A stretch of DNA of 64,000 bases. Origin: Ischnura elegans (taxonomy: Eukaryota > Arthropoda > Insecta > Odonata > Coenagrionidae). A program made the position numbers and the translations under genes. The stretch is taken from positions 45,179,812-45,243,811 of the forward strand of contig NC_060259.1 in assembly GCF_921293095.1 (NCBI RefSeq), given 5' to 3'. The notes under the pieces were generated by a model. The model made no database searches and was not told the origin of the DNA. It saw only the letters and a program-made list of their open reading frames with translations. Below are positions 1 through 12,677 of the stretch, one piece after another. Position 1 is the first letter of the stretch, and each line of letters begins with the position of its first letter.

Positions 1-1630
1 GCAACCTGGGATTCTTTGTTGGGCTGGAGAGACTGAGCTTAGGATGCCTTGTTGTTGGGAGATGTGCACCTATAAGCGCTCAAAAGAAAAAACTGGAGTA
101 AAATATTTTGTCGTTTGGCTCCCCCTTAAAAATTACTCTTATTTGTCAAAATCTGTCATAAAATCAGGGTGTCCAGTGACTGGAAAAAAGAATTGGGAAT
201 TACTGTATTTTCCTAAATTTGATCTCAAAAAAGTTACCTGCGTCTTATACGTGAAGGACACAGGTTAACTTTCAATACTGAATGCTATTTTTAGCCCGGA
301 TAAAGGTCTAGACACACGTAACTTTTTCTACATCTGCCATAATTATTTTATCAGGTGTAACTAAATTTTTGCCTGCAAAAATATAGTGCAAAAGAGAGGA
401 CTGTGATGTTTTCCTTCCGACATCGCACCGTTCCGGTCTAAAAGTAAATGGAACTAATAGCGCTCGCTCTGCCCTCTTTTGTTTCTGCTTTACTTTGCCC
501 GCCTATGTTTTTGCTTTGTTCATTTGGCTTTTACGTACCGTGAGAACTAAAAGAATCTGTGTTTTTTGTTGTTTCTGCTTTATTTTGTATAATGTTCGAT
601 TGCTTGTCGTTCATTCATTCATTCATTATTGAAATTTACACATCATGTCCAAAATGGCTTGCCGTTTGGCAATTTTCCTCAATAAAAATATATAATTTTT
701 GGTTTTCGGTTCCTCAATAAAAATATGTTTGGTAATTGTATTCAATGATTGTTTATCTGGCTTTTACGAAAAGTGAGGACTATAAGAAACTACATTCTAA
801 GTTATTGTGGTACCTAGCAGTCGAGCGGACTATTGAAACTTTTTTTCCTGGTGTGTGGCCTTCTAAATAAGGGTGCGTCTTATATGCCAGTGCGTCTAAT
901 ATGCCGTCAAATATGGTATGCATGAACTTTTAGCCCCTGGAATTATTCATGCATTATTCGTGAATTTTTTCTTTAACCTGGAACTTCATTTCACGTACTA
1001 TTTAGCCAGTTCAATAACCTGTTTCTGGCTGAAAATTTGTTTGCCGGAATTTATAAGGCAATTTAAGGCACACGCATGCTTTACAATGCATTGATTACAA
1101 TTCAAGTTGCACTTTATGAAAACATATATGCATTTATTTAAATTATGGAATATATCTAGAGATGCCACATGAGACATTCATAAATAAAGTGTGAAATTTC
1201 TATGACCAAGTCTCAGTCTTTAAATTAGAAATATAAAATAATGAATAAATATAATATTGTTTAAAAGTATTGAATTAATTTTCGGTATTTTAAAATTCTT
1301 ATATATTGCTGTAATCATGGAAGATTAACCTTGAATTTTGTAGAATTTCCCCGGATAACCTGAAATTATGCATGAAATTTTCTGCTTTGATTGGTTGTAC
1401 ACCCTGTAAAATGTATTAAGCTGTTTGGAATTTGCCTAGTTTGTTTCTAATTCCATTTTTATCCCATTTCCGCATAGCGTAGCCATGTGGCTACACCCTA
1501 CCTAAAATGAGGTTCTTGATAAAAAACAGAGCACTATTTTGCTTTCAAATTGCCACAAATATTTTGCGTAAGGTTTTTTCAACCTAATGTATCTATTAGT
1601 TTATTTTTGACGGTGGTGGAAATAAACCCA
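1..1630. other. No gene seen; AT-rich DNA with decayed element ends
   Basis: Stop codons are frequent in all frames and no exon-like GC-rich stretch is visible. A (ATTC)n microsatellite lies at about 611-628. Similar phrases, GCGTCTTATA, occur near 240 and near 875 and may be the remains of an old DNA element. The 74-codon open frame at 44-268 shows no recognisable domain. Confidence 0.6.
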
Positions 1631-1654
1631 CTTGCTGAAAGAGAGGTGTGCAAA

Positions 1655-2231
1655 TGTGCTTTTTTGAAAGGGTTATTCAAAAATGTTATTTTTTAGATTT
1701 CAGTGCAGTTATAAAGAAAAAATTCGCCAACTATAAAAGAGAATCACACTACCTTATAAAATTTTATAAGCTATGAAATTCTCACTTTTCAGACTTACAT
1801 TTCAGTCAACTATTTTGCTTTACACTGTACGCACACTCGGTGTAATAAGATTATATAAAAAATAAGTAAAATAAAAGTGTCGGAAGATGAAAGAGAACCC
1901 AATGCTTTTTTGAAAGGGTTATTTGAAAAGGTTATGTTAGAGATTTTTTTACATTTCAGCGTAGTGTCAAGGAACAAATTCACTAAATAATAGGTAATAG
2001 AACCATAATACGTAATTACATTTTATTAGCTGTGAAATTTCCAGTTTTCATTGTATTTTTTTTCGTACAAAATATGTACCTGTTTTGTAGTTATCTAGTT
2101 TTTAAGAGCCAGAATTGAATTTCCGGGTATGGAATTTCCACGGGAGGACCCCTGACTCCCTCTGTAAGGGGGGCTCCATCATGAGCCCCAGCCGAGGGCC
2201 CCCAGTCACCCCTGGCCGCCCCTGATTGAAT
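1655..2231 (-). mobile_element. Decayed non-autonomous DNA element (copy 1 of a family)
   Basis: Two related blocks about 245 bp apart, both starting GCTTTTTTGAAAGGGTTATT (near 1660 and 1905), form an imperfect tandem pair. A GC-rich end, CTGGCCGCCCCTG, follows at about 2212-2224. The same order of sequences recurs in reverse complement at 56808-57364, so this is a dispersed family and not a local duplication. Confidence 0.6.
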
Positions 2232-2771
2232 GACTGTTGTAAAAACGAAAAGTGACGGAATAAGCGATGGAAATAGGGGTGAAGGGAATATGTGTTTAAA
2301 AAAATGGTGAGGCGAGCGATCATTTCATTTGGTCCCTGAAAAGCTATCGTTGGAGCTATCTCTCAGAGGGACGGAAAAAATGATGGTGTGATTCATGCTT
2401 TAACCTAAATTGGTGACGTTTGGTCTCTCAGACCGACATTGGAAACAGGCGGTCCCGCGAGGTTACTCATCTCCATTGCGAGAATTTTTTGCTCATGTGC
2501 CTGGAGAGGGGGAGGAGAGAGAGGAAGGATAAGGGACGCCGCGGCGTAAGGTGAGCCCGACGACGCTTACAGGGGTATGGATAGGGGAGGAAGGGTGTGG
2601 GATGAAGAATCTCGACGTCGTTATGAAGGCCATGCGAGGTACCACCAGCGAAACCGAATTTGCGATAGCCAGAAAAATGGAAAATGATTCTACGAGGAAG
2701 AACAATCGAAAGATTTTTCTCCAAATCAGACCGGCAATTCGATCTTTCTGATGTAGCCCATACTCTTTAGT

Positions 2772-2798
2772 CGTAGCCTACGAATAACGTAGGCTACG
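2772..2798. repeat. Perfect 11-bp stem hairpin with AATAA loop
   Basis: CGTAGCCTACG at 2772-2782 is followed by AATAA and its exact complement at 2788-2798. It sits 8 bases outside the outer arm of the large inverted-repeat complex and has no partner at the far end of that complex. Confidence 0.8.
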
Positions 2799-2806
2799 CT
2801 TTAGTG

Positions 2807-3045
2807 CAGTGGCGGAAAAAATTAACACTAAGCTCATTTGCGTCTGAAAGCGGCCAGTTCAGGTACTACTTGTCTTCCAAAATTCTGCCATCGTAATGCT
2901 CTCATACAGCCGGGAATTTTGAAAGCTATATGCTCCTTATACCGGGAAATAATCACATCCGTCGCATTTTGACAACGCGCAAAAGATCTAGCTACGAATT
3001 CTTCCCCATATTCTCCGAAGTGTACTTCGCCCACGACTGACTTAG
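2807..3045 (+). repeat. Outer left arm of large inverted repeat
   Basis: This arm begins CAGTGGCGGAAAAAATTAAC and pairs in reverse complement with 12440-12677, with roughly 90% identity by eye and small indels. Starts of the form CAGTGGCGG are common at the ends of DNA transposons in animals. I found no clear target-site duplication outside the two arms. Confidence 0.8.
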
Positions 3046-4082
3046 AATATACTTGGGGGTATTTCGAAAATAATCGGTCATGTCGGACGCCAGGAACTAT
3101 GTATCTCTTAACCAGGAAATACGAATACAAAATGTGCACGGTACATTTTTGGGGGTATACTACTAGTGATATATATATATAGAGGGGATGGGAGGAAAAA
3201 AAAGATATGTAACCGCTGACATGAATGATCCCTACGAACGCATATCTAAATAAGAACATTAATAAAATATTAGATCTTTATTAAAGTAGATGTGTCTCAA
3301 CTCAGCTTTATTAGTTTTTAAATTCTATTAACTGACATAAAATGAGAATCAGAAATATTTATCTCTATTTCATCTATTGCAAAGTTATTTAGAAAAATGG
3401 AAAGATCGCAGAAATTTGAATGGGCGGAAAGGAACTTAATGGAATTCGACTCTATTTTTGAGTAAATAGGAGAGAATGACTTTTTTCTAGATTTTTTCCG
3501 CGATAATCGAATTATATTTTTTATCCTTCCTAGCGTGACGTTGATACATCTCATGAACTAATTTATTTTTCATCTTGGATCTCAGGCATAGTGAATATAT
3601 TTATTCTTGCATATAATTCCTTATATTCAATTGAATATTTTAAAATAAAATCCGATCCTTGATGCTAGCTTTCTTTATCGATTACTGCATAATTCCCCTC
3701 TTCTCTAATGCACATATGCTGTACCATGCAGTAATATTTACCTATCTTCTCCTTTTGTGTGTCCGAATCGTTTTCTGAAAAATATTTCATGTCCACAACT
3801 AAACTCATTTACTTTTATTTTGTTCAAGTAAACTACTTCAATAATCTATTTTTAATGTGTTTCAATCATGCAACAATCACGAAATTAAATCCCTTATAAG
3901 AAAGTGAGCAGGGAATGGTCTGCTGTATATGAGGAACAATTTTAGTACTTAAATATTCGGTGACTTAATGGAAATATTTTTTTTTGCCAAGACAATGACA
4001 AGATTCGATCAAATACTATAATTCACAGGATGGGCAAAAAAAAAAGCTCTATCGCACCTCTTCATTGAATGGAGAATAATGG

Positions 4083-4645
4083 AAAGGGCATAGCCGGATA
4101 AGAAGGTGAAAAGTCCCCCCTCCCAGATCTTTCCCGTACTTGGGATATGCGATTTGGGATCAAATAGGACAAACCTACCCATATTTCCAGCCCGCTATGT
4201 GCCCACCAGGGCCGGCTAGATCGAAAATACGATTTTCACTCTTTTTTTAATATCTCGGTCAAGAATGCATATCTTTTAATGCGGTTTGCGGCATTTGAAA
4301 CCTTATTTAATGGCACATGTTTTCAAATTTTTTCAAGAACTTCGGGCGGGGCAAGAAGATATGGCGTCGATTTGAAAATTTCTAATGCAAGTTTTCATAA
4401 AATTTTCTTGAGAGGGCCAAAAAGAAAAAATGTTTTCTGGAAGTGATTTTTAATACCTTTCGGCTGGCGTATTGAAAATACAACTTTTAGGTGGTGGAAC
4501 ATCGCGAAAAATGCGATTGAAAATATGCGATTTTGGCCATTTGGCTCTATGCTCTGACCCTCCATAACACCCATTTTTAGTTATTATAGTATTGTACCGA
4601 TTAAGGTGCTCACCACAGAGACAGAATTGTATTGATACTGGTTCC
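4083..4645 (+). repeat. Inner left arm, nearly identical to 10898-11460
   Basis: About 560 bp beginning AAAGGGCATAGCCGGATAAG match the reverse complement of 10898-11460. In the first 140 bases I count only two differences, so this pair is clearly younger or more recently homogenised than the outer arms. The homology fades into AT-rich sequence near 4645. Confidence 0.88.
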
Positions 4646-6776
4646 AAAAACGCCTCCAGGGCCCTTGAAAACGCTCGAGTAAGCTAAAAAGAATTTCCCT
4701 GCTTCCAACCCCCTCCGTCATTCCTTTCAATGAGAATTTATTGAACTTCCTCAATGTCCTTATCAGATATAAATTCATTGAAATTACCTCACCTATGCTA
4801 AGCTATGTGGATATCATTATAACTTTATGATAGCTGTTTGCTGAAATGAAAAAAAATATGGATTTCAACTTTTTCCCAGTTGGCATACAAATAAAAAAAA
4901 TCTGGTGAACAGTAACTAGCCGAAAAGATGAATTTTCACCATACAATTTTATATTGACTCCAGGATGTAAATGAAAATCGCTCTTGAAAGGTTATTCGTC
5001 ATCCTCTGAATATTTATTGATGCATGTTATTACGTTGTCCGTCAAAACAAATGCTAGTTAAAATCTTATTTAATATTACTTAATAAAATCAAGGTCTTGC
5101 GATCTTATCTTGGTACTGCCCGTTGGATAAATAATAAATTGTTGCTGCTATATGAGCGCAACACCCCATTCTTCTATTCCATTACCACAGTCACAGAAAT
5201 ATCTCAATATGCTGCCCCATACGATGCCATTCGCTGTAATTATATTATAAATACAAATTATAGTTCCTTATATTTTAATGATATTTTTCCTTAATAATAA
5301 CAATACCTACTCGTCTTAATTTAGCCCCGAAATCACAATTTATTCAATTCTTTAGTCGTTAACTGAGCTCGCATGCCTTTCAGCGTCGGCATCAGCACGC
5401 TTAACTCTAAATCATCTTCTAAATATGACACAACATCCCGAAATCCTCTATTCAGAATAAAAATGTCACCTTTTTTCATGAAATTATTACTGGATATGCC
5501 GATTGCAAGATTGATTTTAGAGAATCGGCATCATTTTGATTGGCCAAAAAGGGTCCGGGCATAACAATCACAACGCATCCAGGGTAAAAATAGGGAATGG
5601 TTTACAAAGAGGAGCTAGTACTGTTCATGTTTCCGGTTTGGAGCTTAAAAAGAAAAACTATCAGCCCTTGAGTGACTGACCTAATATTCGAATATCTCGC
5701 CGACGTTAACACACTAAGGGTGCGATTCATAGACGGCACTTTAGGCTAAAGTATACTTTAGCCGGGCTAAAGTCTGCTTTTTCCGTTTCATAAACGCCAC
5801 TTTAGAGGAAAAATGGCCGAATCGTCACTTTACCGTAAAGTGCCCAACCGGAGCTCACTTTAGGGCTAAAGTGTCCTTTACGGATGAATAAATATGGCTG
5901 CACCGGCTGTTATTGAAGTTGAAATATGAAGATATTTGGGTTACGGAAATGAATATGAACTAATTTTTTGGTGAGAACACAGCAGCAAACTGGCGCGTTT
6001 CAAGAAATAACCAGACAAGTAATATATGTCTTTTCCCTGAATATATATCGAGTCGGTATTGATGGAGATGACCCAATTCTTATATTTTGAAATTTAACTC
6101 TATCGGTCGTGTGATAATTACAACACAGTAAGTGGTTGAACAGGTTGGCATAATTTATGTTGATTTTATATACAAGTTAATTGTTAAATTCTTAGGTTAT
6201 TTATACGTTCATATTCTAGAATTTTCCTTAAAGATACTTGAATATGATAGCAAAATTCTGTTTACATTGGCGTCAATAGCCTTCGTACGCTAAGACTTGA
6301 TTTTCATGTCGTTTGGCCAGCCAAATGCTAGCTTCTATACCTTGCATTGTATTTTAAGTGTTTTCATTCAATATTGCTTAATGTACTCTTGCCGTATGCC
6401 TCCATATCGCGTTTAACATGTTTCTGTGATTTTGAAACTATAGAGTCGAGTTTCTGATTCGTTTTTCGTCTATGCATTTGAATGTTTATAATGATGATAT
6501 AAGATCTCGTCATGAAAGGCAGCAATAAAAAGTAAAACACACTTTCCTTCATAATCATATTATCTGCAGCAAAGCGATGTTTTCTCGAGGATGTAGGATT
6601 GTTATGAAATTTTATTTACACAGCATCACAGACTTCATTGAAATTTTTTACTACGAAATTCGTGAATGGATACTCGGGTTAGGTATTCACATGTCGAGGC
6701 ATCATTTGAAGTAGACAAAGAGATATTTATTGATATAAATCCATTTTCACATTCAAAATGTTTCATTGCGTGGCCA

Positions 6777-6896
6777 CCCCTATGAAAAAATTGTATAAAA
6801 CTGTTTCAAAATTTTATACAATTTATACAATTACCATGGCAATTGTATAAATTGTATAAAATTTTGAAACAGGTTTATACAATTTTTTCATAGGGG
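6777..6896. repeat. 120-bp near-perfect palindrome
   Basis: CCCCTATGAAAAAATTGTAT at the left is mirrored by its complement at the right (ending TTTTTTCATAGGGG). The arms are about 55 bp and the centre is ACCATGGC. Only about one mismatch is visible in the arms. As RNA or single-stranded DNA it would form one long hairpin. It is probably a foldback MITE. Confidence 0.85.
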
Positions 6897-7479
6897 CATT
6901 CATTCATTGGTTTTGATGATGTAGGTATTATTGAAAGTACATTTCTCTAAATATATAACCCCTTAGGTTAACATTCCAAGAATTAAAATACTGGTAAGCT
7001 CAAAAGAATTCAACAAACGCCCATACATCATTCATAATATACGTCCAACTGAGACAACCACTGATCGGTAAATCTTCAAATTAATTGGTACAGTTTCAAG
7101 TTAACGCGAGAGAATTTCACTATTTCACCCACCTTCAATGAACCTACACCATCAAACTTCGACTAACATATAGTCCAAACAACCGTTTGCAGTTAATCAT
7201 AGAAAATGATCATAAAATGTCGTGAAAATATCATCATTTGAATATTTACTTCTCTAGAAACATCGAAGGGCATTACCAATGCACGAAGCTAATTAAAAGC
7301 GAGCTTTTATTCAGCCAAATCAGTCATTAACGTACAATAAAGCTAGTGGAGAAAAGCTTTCAATGACGCAGTATTCATTTACATTTGCTCATAATATGAG
7401 AAAATGCAGCTTAATAAAACCTTAGCAAAATACAACATGAAAACCCAGTCGCCAGAAACATGTAAACCAGCCCCCCGGA

Positions 7480-7545
7480 ACTAGGGCTTTAGGCATGTTC
7501 CTATTTTGAAGCCAGTTCAGGGCTGTGGCCAGTAGAGGCGCCACT
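7480..7545 (+). repeat. Short inverted-repeat arm paired with about 10115-10195
   Basis: GTTCCTATTTTGAAGCCAGTTC followed by AGAGGCGCCACTAG is matched in reverse complement near 10115-10195 (GGTGGCGCCA and GAACTGGCTTCAAAAAAGGAAC). The pairing is imperfect and adds another inverted pair inside the complex. Confidence 0.5.
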
Positions 7546-7950
7546 AGTCGAAGAGCCCATCGGGCGCATTACGTTGCATTGCGAAGCACTGGATTTTGTT
7601 GGCAATTGATACTGAATATAAGGTGAAAACCGTGTATATAATACGTTATTTGTAATGCAAATAACATCCAAATTAAATGCTCGACATAAGGTGTACCTTA
7701 ATGGATGTAATTATTTAACCAAGCGGAGAAAAGGGATAGCTGTTCGGGCGATGAAACCGGGAACGAAATTATTATACTCGCTTCAGCACTGTGGTGAATT
7801 AGGAGTCAAAATAAATTAAGAAAAGAGAGGAAAACGGACCATCTTTAACTGTGGACGATATGAGACAATTAATCCGTTAACCAATAAAATTATACCAGGT
7901 ACAGGCGCTTCTTAAAATTTTAATTAAGGAAATAAGCAACCATGAATCAT

Positions 7951-8256
7951 GGGCGTAACCAGAAGGGAGCAGCAGCCCCTCCCCCCCCCCCCAGGAACAA
8001 AAATAGCAAATTTTTTAAAAGGAAAATCATGACTGAATTGAAACGAAAGTTTTGAACAAATTTTCTTTTATCATACGACAATTGATATTAGAGTAAGACA
8101 TGTCACTAAAATAAAAATAATTTGTTTTCATGCAAATAATTTTAAAAAATTATGAACCGCTATTATAATTTTCTTAAAATATTGGTTTCATTCACTCTAT
8201 CCATGCATCTCATTGGTGGATATGGATGGGAGCGCCCCCCCCCCCCCTTTGCGGGG
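7951..8256 (+). mobile_element. Small MITE copy with GGGCGTA-type end
   Basis: This copy begins GGGCGTAACC and includes a long C run. Its AT-rich body, with GAACAAATTTTC and AAATAATTTTAAAA phrases, resembles the body at 39814-40090. The right end, GGGAGCGCCCC, is only a loose match to the family terminus. Confidence 0.5.
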
Positions 8257-8508
8257 CCACCCGTATTGTCAGACATTGCAAAACCACAATTCTAAGCTTT
8301 TTTATATCATAAGATGGCATTGCCTTGAATATGTGTATAATAACTTAAATTAAAAATTTCTGAAGCTTTGCATGTGACTTCATTATTTTTTATTTCGATA
8401 AAAGTAAAGGTAACTCGACAAGATATCTTTTGTGCCCCCCCCCCTTTGTGTTTTCTGTAATGAAAACTCAAGGGGGGGCGCGTAAGATTGGTTTCCTCAC
8501 TTCCCCAA

Positions 8509-8550
8509 ATGCACCAGTAGGGTATACATCGGTATCCGCTACTGGTGCAT
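8509..8550. repeat. Perfect 12-bp stem hairpin
   Basis: ATGCACCAGTAG at 8509-8520 pairs with CTACTGGTGCAT at 8539-8550, leaving an 18-base loop. It lies among C/G homopolymer runs of decayed element sequence. Confidence 0.7.
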
Positions 8551-9137
8551 CTTGAACGATCATTGATTGCCACCACCCCCTAGTTTTGATATTGGGTAAG
8601 CCCTTACCATGAATTCATTTAAAATTGCCATCTAATTGCAAATTATTAGCCCAAATCGATTGGTAATAAGAAGCTATTGTCAATTACTAAATCGGGCCTT
8701 AGAAATAGTGGTAAGGAGGTGGAAAAATGTGAAAATTTTAAGAAGTGATACAACCCAGACTCGTTTAAAAGGAATGAGCCAAAAGGAAAGTCCTAGTATA
8801 AAAATCACAGCAAGGAATCAAAAGTTATCATCCATCTAGTCAATAGGAAAGCAAACAAAATCCTAGGGGTATAGAAAAGAAAATACAATTCAGTTACAAT
8901 GGCAGAGCAAGAATGTACCCAATACAATTAAAGATACATTTAAAGAAAATTAAGATCCTTTTAAGAAGGCTTTCACACAGTAGGGGTGAAGGACAAGTAT
9001 GAAATTGTTCTCAGTGAACCAGCCCAAATTTTGAAAACTTGGAAAGAAAACTTAACTGAGCTCTTAAACTGCGAAGAAAGTAAAAATAGAGAAGAAAATA
9101 AAAAGGAGAGGATATAAATGTTTAAGGGATGACACAT

Positions 9138-9411
9138 GGGCGTACCCATGATCATAACTATAGGGGGCAAGCCATGGTCTAGCGAGGGAGGGGCGGGGGG
9201 CAAGCCAACTTGTGACATTTTAGCATTCTAGATTATTTCCTTGAAAAATAGTTTTATTTTAGTTACATGCCTTATACTATTACATTACATTCGTGGGTTT
9301 AAAGAAAATTTGTCGAAAACTTTCGTTTCAATGCAGTACTGATTAAAATCAATAAATTAAAGACTTCTGCGATTTTTGCTTCTGGGGGGTAACCCATGGA
9401 AGAAAGTTACC
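9138..9411. mobile_element. Small MITE copy with GGGCGTACCC end
   Basis: This copy begins GGGCGTACCC and ends near GTTACCCACGCTC. It carries phrases shared with 7951-8256 (TTTGTCGAAAACTTTCGTTTCAAT) in opposite orientation. It is decayed and no coding capacity is visible. Confidence 0.45.
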
Positions 9412-10897
9412 CACGCTCTGAGTCAAGAAAAATGAAATAAAATCCGTATTACAGATTTCTGTTTCAAAAGCGGCAAAGCTGTTGGTAAAGATGCCATGAT
9501 GCTTTTTTAATAAAAATTATCACAAGAGTATGGCCAAAAGACAGAACGGGAGGAATATAGAGGGATACTTTATCAAAATAGGAGAAAAAAGTCGGTTTAA
9601 AAGTCAATGAAGACAGAAAAAATCACCTGAATATTATCAGAAATGAACACGAAGACAATTCTATACCAGCGTTACATCATTAATTTAATCAAAACACCAA
9701 TTTAAATATCCAGCAGAACCACCGTCGTGAATTAGACTGTAGAGAGCAGTTGGAATTTATGTAAATTATTGAACACCAGGACAGCACTCTGATAAACGAA
9801 CATCTTTTATCCATCTTTTTCCCCTGTTCTGGCGTTCGACGGCACTTCAAATATACAATATTCCGTCTTCGAACTGCCATAGCCGGTGGAACAATTCGGC
9901 ACAACATAAGACCACGGCATCCCTCCGAAAGAGATTAATAATAGGAATTCTTACGAAATAAAAACGATTTTTATGTTCAATAGAACAAACGAATCATACT
10001 ACAGCGGTAAATAACCTCAGTAGCTCGCTCAATCTTCAAATAAGAGTCTTAAACATATGTGCTCTCAAGAGAAATTCAGGCTGAATCATATGCTCAGGGC
10101 TCTTAAGCTTGGGCTTTTCTACAGGTGGCGCCACCCCCAAACCAAAGCGGAGAACGCGGGAACTGGCTTCAAAAAAGGAACATGGATTCCAATGGGCAGG
10201 GATAGGGAGTTCTAGGGGGCTGATGTAAACAAGTACGCATTTAATATCGTGTGTCATCTTTTTCTTCACTTTTTCGCAGCGTTCATTGCCAACACTCAAA
10301 ATTTCAATGCATGATCGAGACTTTAGGAGCTAAAGTGCCACTTTATAAAGTGAGATCCTTGAAACGACTCTGCAACGAACTTTAGCTAAAGTCTCACTTT
10401 ACCGTAAAGTGAGACTTTGTAAAGTGAGCAATTTCAGTGTCGTCTATGAATCGCACCCTAAGTAACTGTGTTACTTGGTCCCATGACAAACCAGTAAAAG
10501 TTCGCGGACAATCAGTTCTCTAGAAAAAGGAAGTCACTAAGTTTCGCCGTCAAACTGCGGTTAGATAAATATTCGACTTTGTCCACAAATAGACGAATTT
10601 TAGAAACATGCAAGGAAATACTTATGCAGTAGATACGGAAAGTGGGAATTTCATTGGTAAAAACCGCTTATCATGTACATAACCTTTACAGACCACATTT
10701 TTGAAAGAAATGATCAACCTCCACCCCCTTCAATCTAGCTTATACGGGAACAGGATGGAGGTAATTTGTAGCGGTATATCCACAAATGAAACAACACTTG
10801 CGTGTAGATACAACGCGGGGAAAACTCAAATCGAGCTCATTTTCTTAATCTGAATTCTTACATTCCGGCAGTTTTCGGAGGCCCTTAAGCCATTTTC

Positions 10898-11460
10898 AGT
10901 ACCAGTATCAATACAATTCTCTCCCTGTGGTGAGCACTTTAATCGGTACAATACTATAATAACTAAAAATGGGTGTTATGGAGGGTCAGAGCATAGAGCC
11001 AAATGGCCAAAATCGCATATTTTCAATCGCATTTTTCGCGATGTTCCACCACCTAAAAGTTGTATTTTCAATACGCCAGCCGAAAGGTATTAAAAATCAC
11101 TTCCAGAAAACATTTTTTCTTTTTGGCCCTCTCAAGAAAATTTTATGAAAACTTGCATTAGAAATTTTCAAATCGACGCCATATCTTCTTGCCCCGCCCG
11201 AAGTTCTTGAAAAAATTTGAAAACATGTGCCATTAAATAAGGTTTCAAATGCCGCAAACCGCATTAAAAGATATGCATTCTTGACCGAGATATTAAAAAA
11301 AGAGTGAAAATCGTATTTTCGATCTAGCCGGCCCTGGTGGGCACATAGCGGGCTGGAAATATGGGTAGGTTTGTCCTATTTGATCCCAAATCGCATACCC
11401 CAAGTACGGGAAAGATCCGGGAGGGGGGACTTTTCACCTTCTTATCCGGCTATGCCCTTT
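10898..11460 (-). repeat. Inner right arm, nearly identical to 4083-4645
   Basis: This is the reverse-complement partner of the inner left arm, ending CTTATCCGGCTATGCCCTTT at 11460. The bases just outside (ATGG on the left, GGCC on the right) do not form a target-site duplication. It is either one end of a 7.4-kb element or one of two independent insertions in opposite orientation. Confidence 0.88.
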
Positions 11461-12439
11461 GGCCAGAAAATGATATCTCAATGAGTTGTCATTAACGTAA
11501 TCGCATGAATAATATATCTTCATTGATAGGTAAAGATAATGAGCAAATCAGTTTGTATTTGCTACATTTTGGTTGGTATCTAAGTCTTTTGAAAATATTA
11601 CGTCAAAAATCTATACCAGATTAGGGGTTTTTATAAATATGTATGAAAATTAAAAGTATCTTACAACAGCAATTTTGAGGCGGAAAATCCACGTATTCTA
11701 TTCCTAAACCTATGTTGAGTGTTAAAAGTCATAACCTTAAGGAGGGACTAAATAAACAGCAGAAAACGCCAACAGTCAAAAAAGTCTATGACTTATAAAT
11801 AAAATTAGTTCCAAGATAATGATGAAATGTTTAAAAAAATGTATGCGTAGTGCACATTTTGTCGGAAAATTTAAGGGCAAGCGTATTATTTTGTTACCTC
11901 GATCATTTGCTCAATATATCTGATGAAATACATACACATACGCCAAAAATTTCCCGATTGAAAATTGCTGAATTTGGGCGGCTCTTTATTCTGCCTTCGC
12001 TCAGTTCTGCGAAACGTACGAGGCATTTTCCCGTGAAAAGAAGGAGGAGGAGTAGGCAGTGACACGTCGCAGCTAATGTTAGGGGTCTTGTAGCGGAGCT
12101 GGACGACGCGGATAAGGCAGTCAAAATTCACTCCACAGTCAACTGCCCAAATGGGTATGCAAGACAGGAGTTGAATTTCGAAAAATAAATAAGCAATTAA
12201 GAATTAAATAGTCATGCAACACCCTCTGAACCTTGTGATAGGTTTTGCGAAGTTTATAGATCAGAATAATGTCCGCATTGCGTGTGCAGCATCTAATCAT
12301 GCGTAACTGAGACTTGATCCGTGGAACCTATGATTCGTTGCTTGATACTTTACCCACTACGCTATCGGAATGATTTTGACTTGAGATAGTCTCAATGCCC
12401 AATATGTCGGCTGTGTCCACAGTTGTCCCGACGAGAGTA

Positions 12440-12677
12440 AACTCCATTCTAGGTGAGTCGTAGGCGAAGCACACTTCGGAGAATATGGGGAAGAATTCGT
12501 GGCTGGATCTTTTGCGCGTTGTCAAAATGCGACGGATGTGATTATTTCCCCGTTATAAGGAGCATATAGCTTTTAAAAATCCCGGCTGTACTAGGGCAAA
12601 ATTTTGGAAGACAAGCAGTTCCTGAACTGGCCGCTTTCAGACGCCAATGAGCTTTGTGTTAATTTTTTCCGCCACTG
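12440..12677 (-). repeat. Outer right arm of large inverted repeat
   Basis: This is the reverse-complement partner of 2807-3045; it ends GTTAATTTTTTCCGCCACTG. The homology stops at about 12440, where the partner stops at 3045. An open frame at 12328-12525 on the minus strand is a by-product of this repeat. Confidence 0.8.

Larger units (their letters stand above)
5718..10458. mobile_element. Candidate PIF/Harbinger-like element, TAA target site, no transposase seen
   Basis: The left end GGGTGCGATTCATAGACG at 5718 is matched by CGTCTATGAATCGCACCC ending at 10458. Both are flanked by TAA (5715-5717 and 10459-10461), which fits the 3-bp TWA duplication of PIF/Harbinger elements. Both subterminal regions (to about 5890 and from about 10310) are rich in CACTTTA/TAAAGTG motifs. 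The 4.4-kb interior has no long open frame and no recognisable DDE or Myb-like domain. It contains other small elements, so it is a decayed or non-autonomous copy, or two separate MITE ends. Confidence 0.55.

Noticed and set aside
2834..3259. 141-codon minus-strand frame
   Set aside because: Its first part lies in the outer inverted-repeat arm, and the partner arm does not keep the frame; it is repeat-derived.
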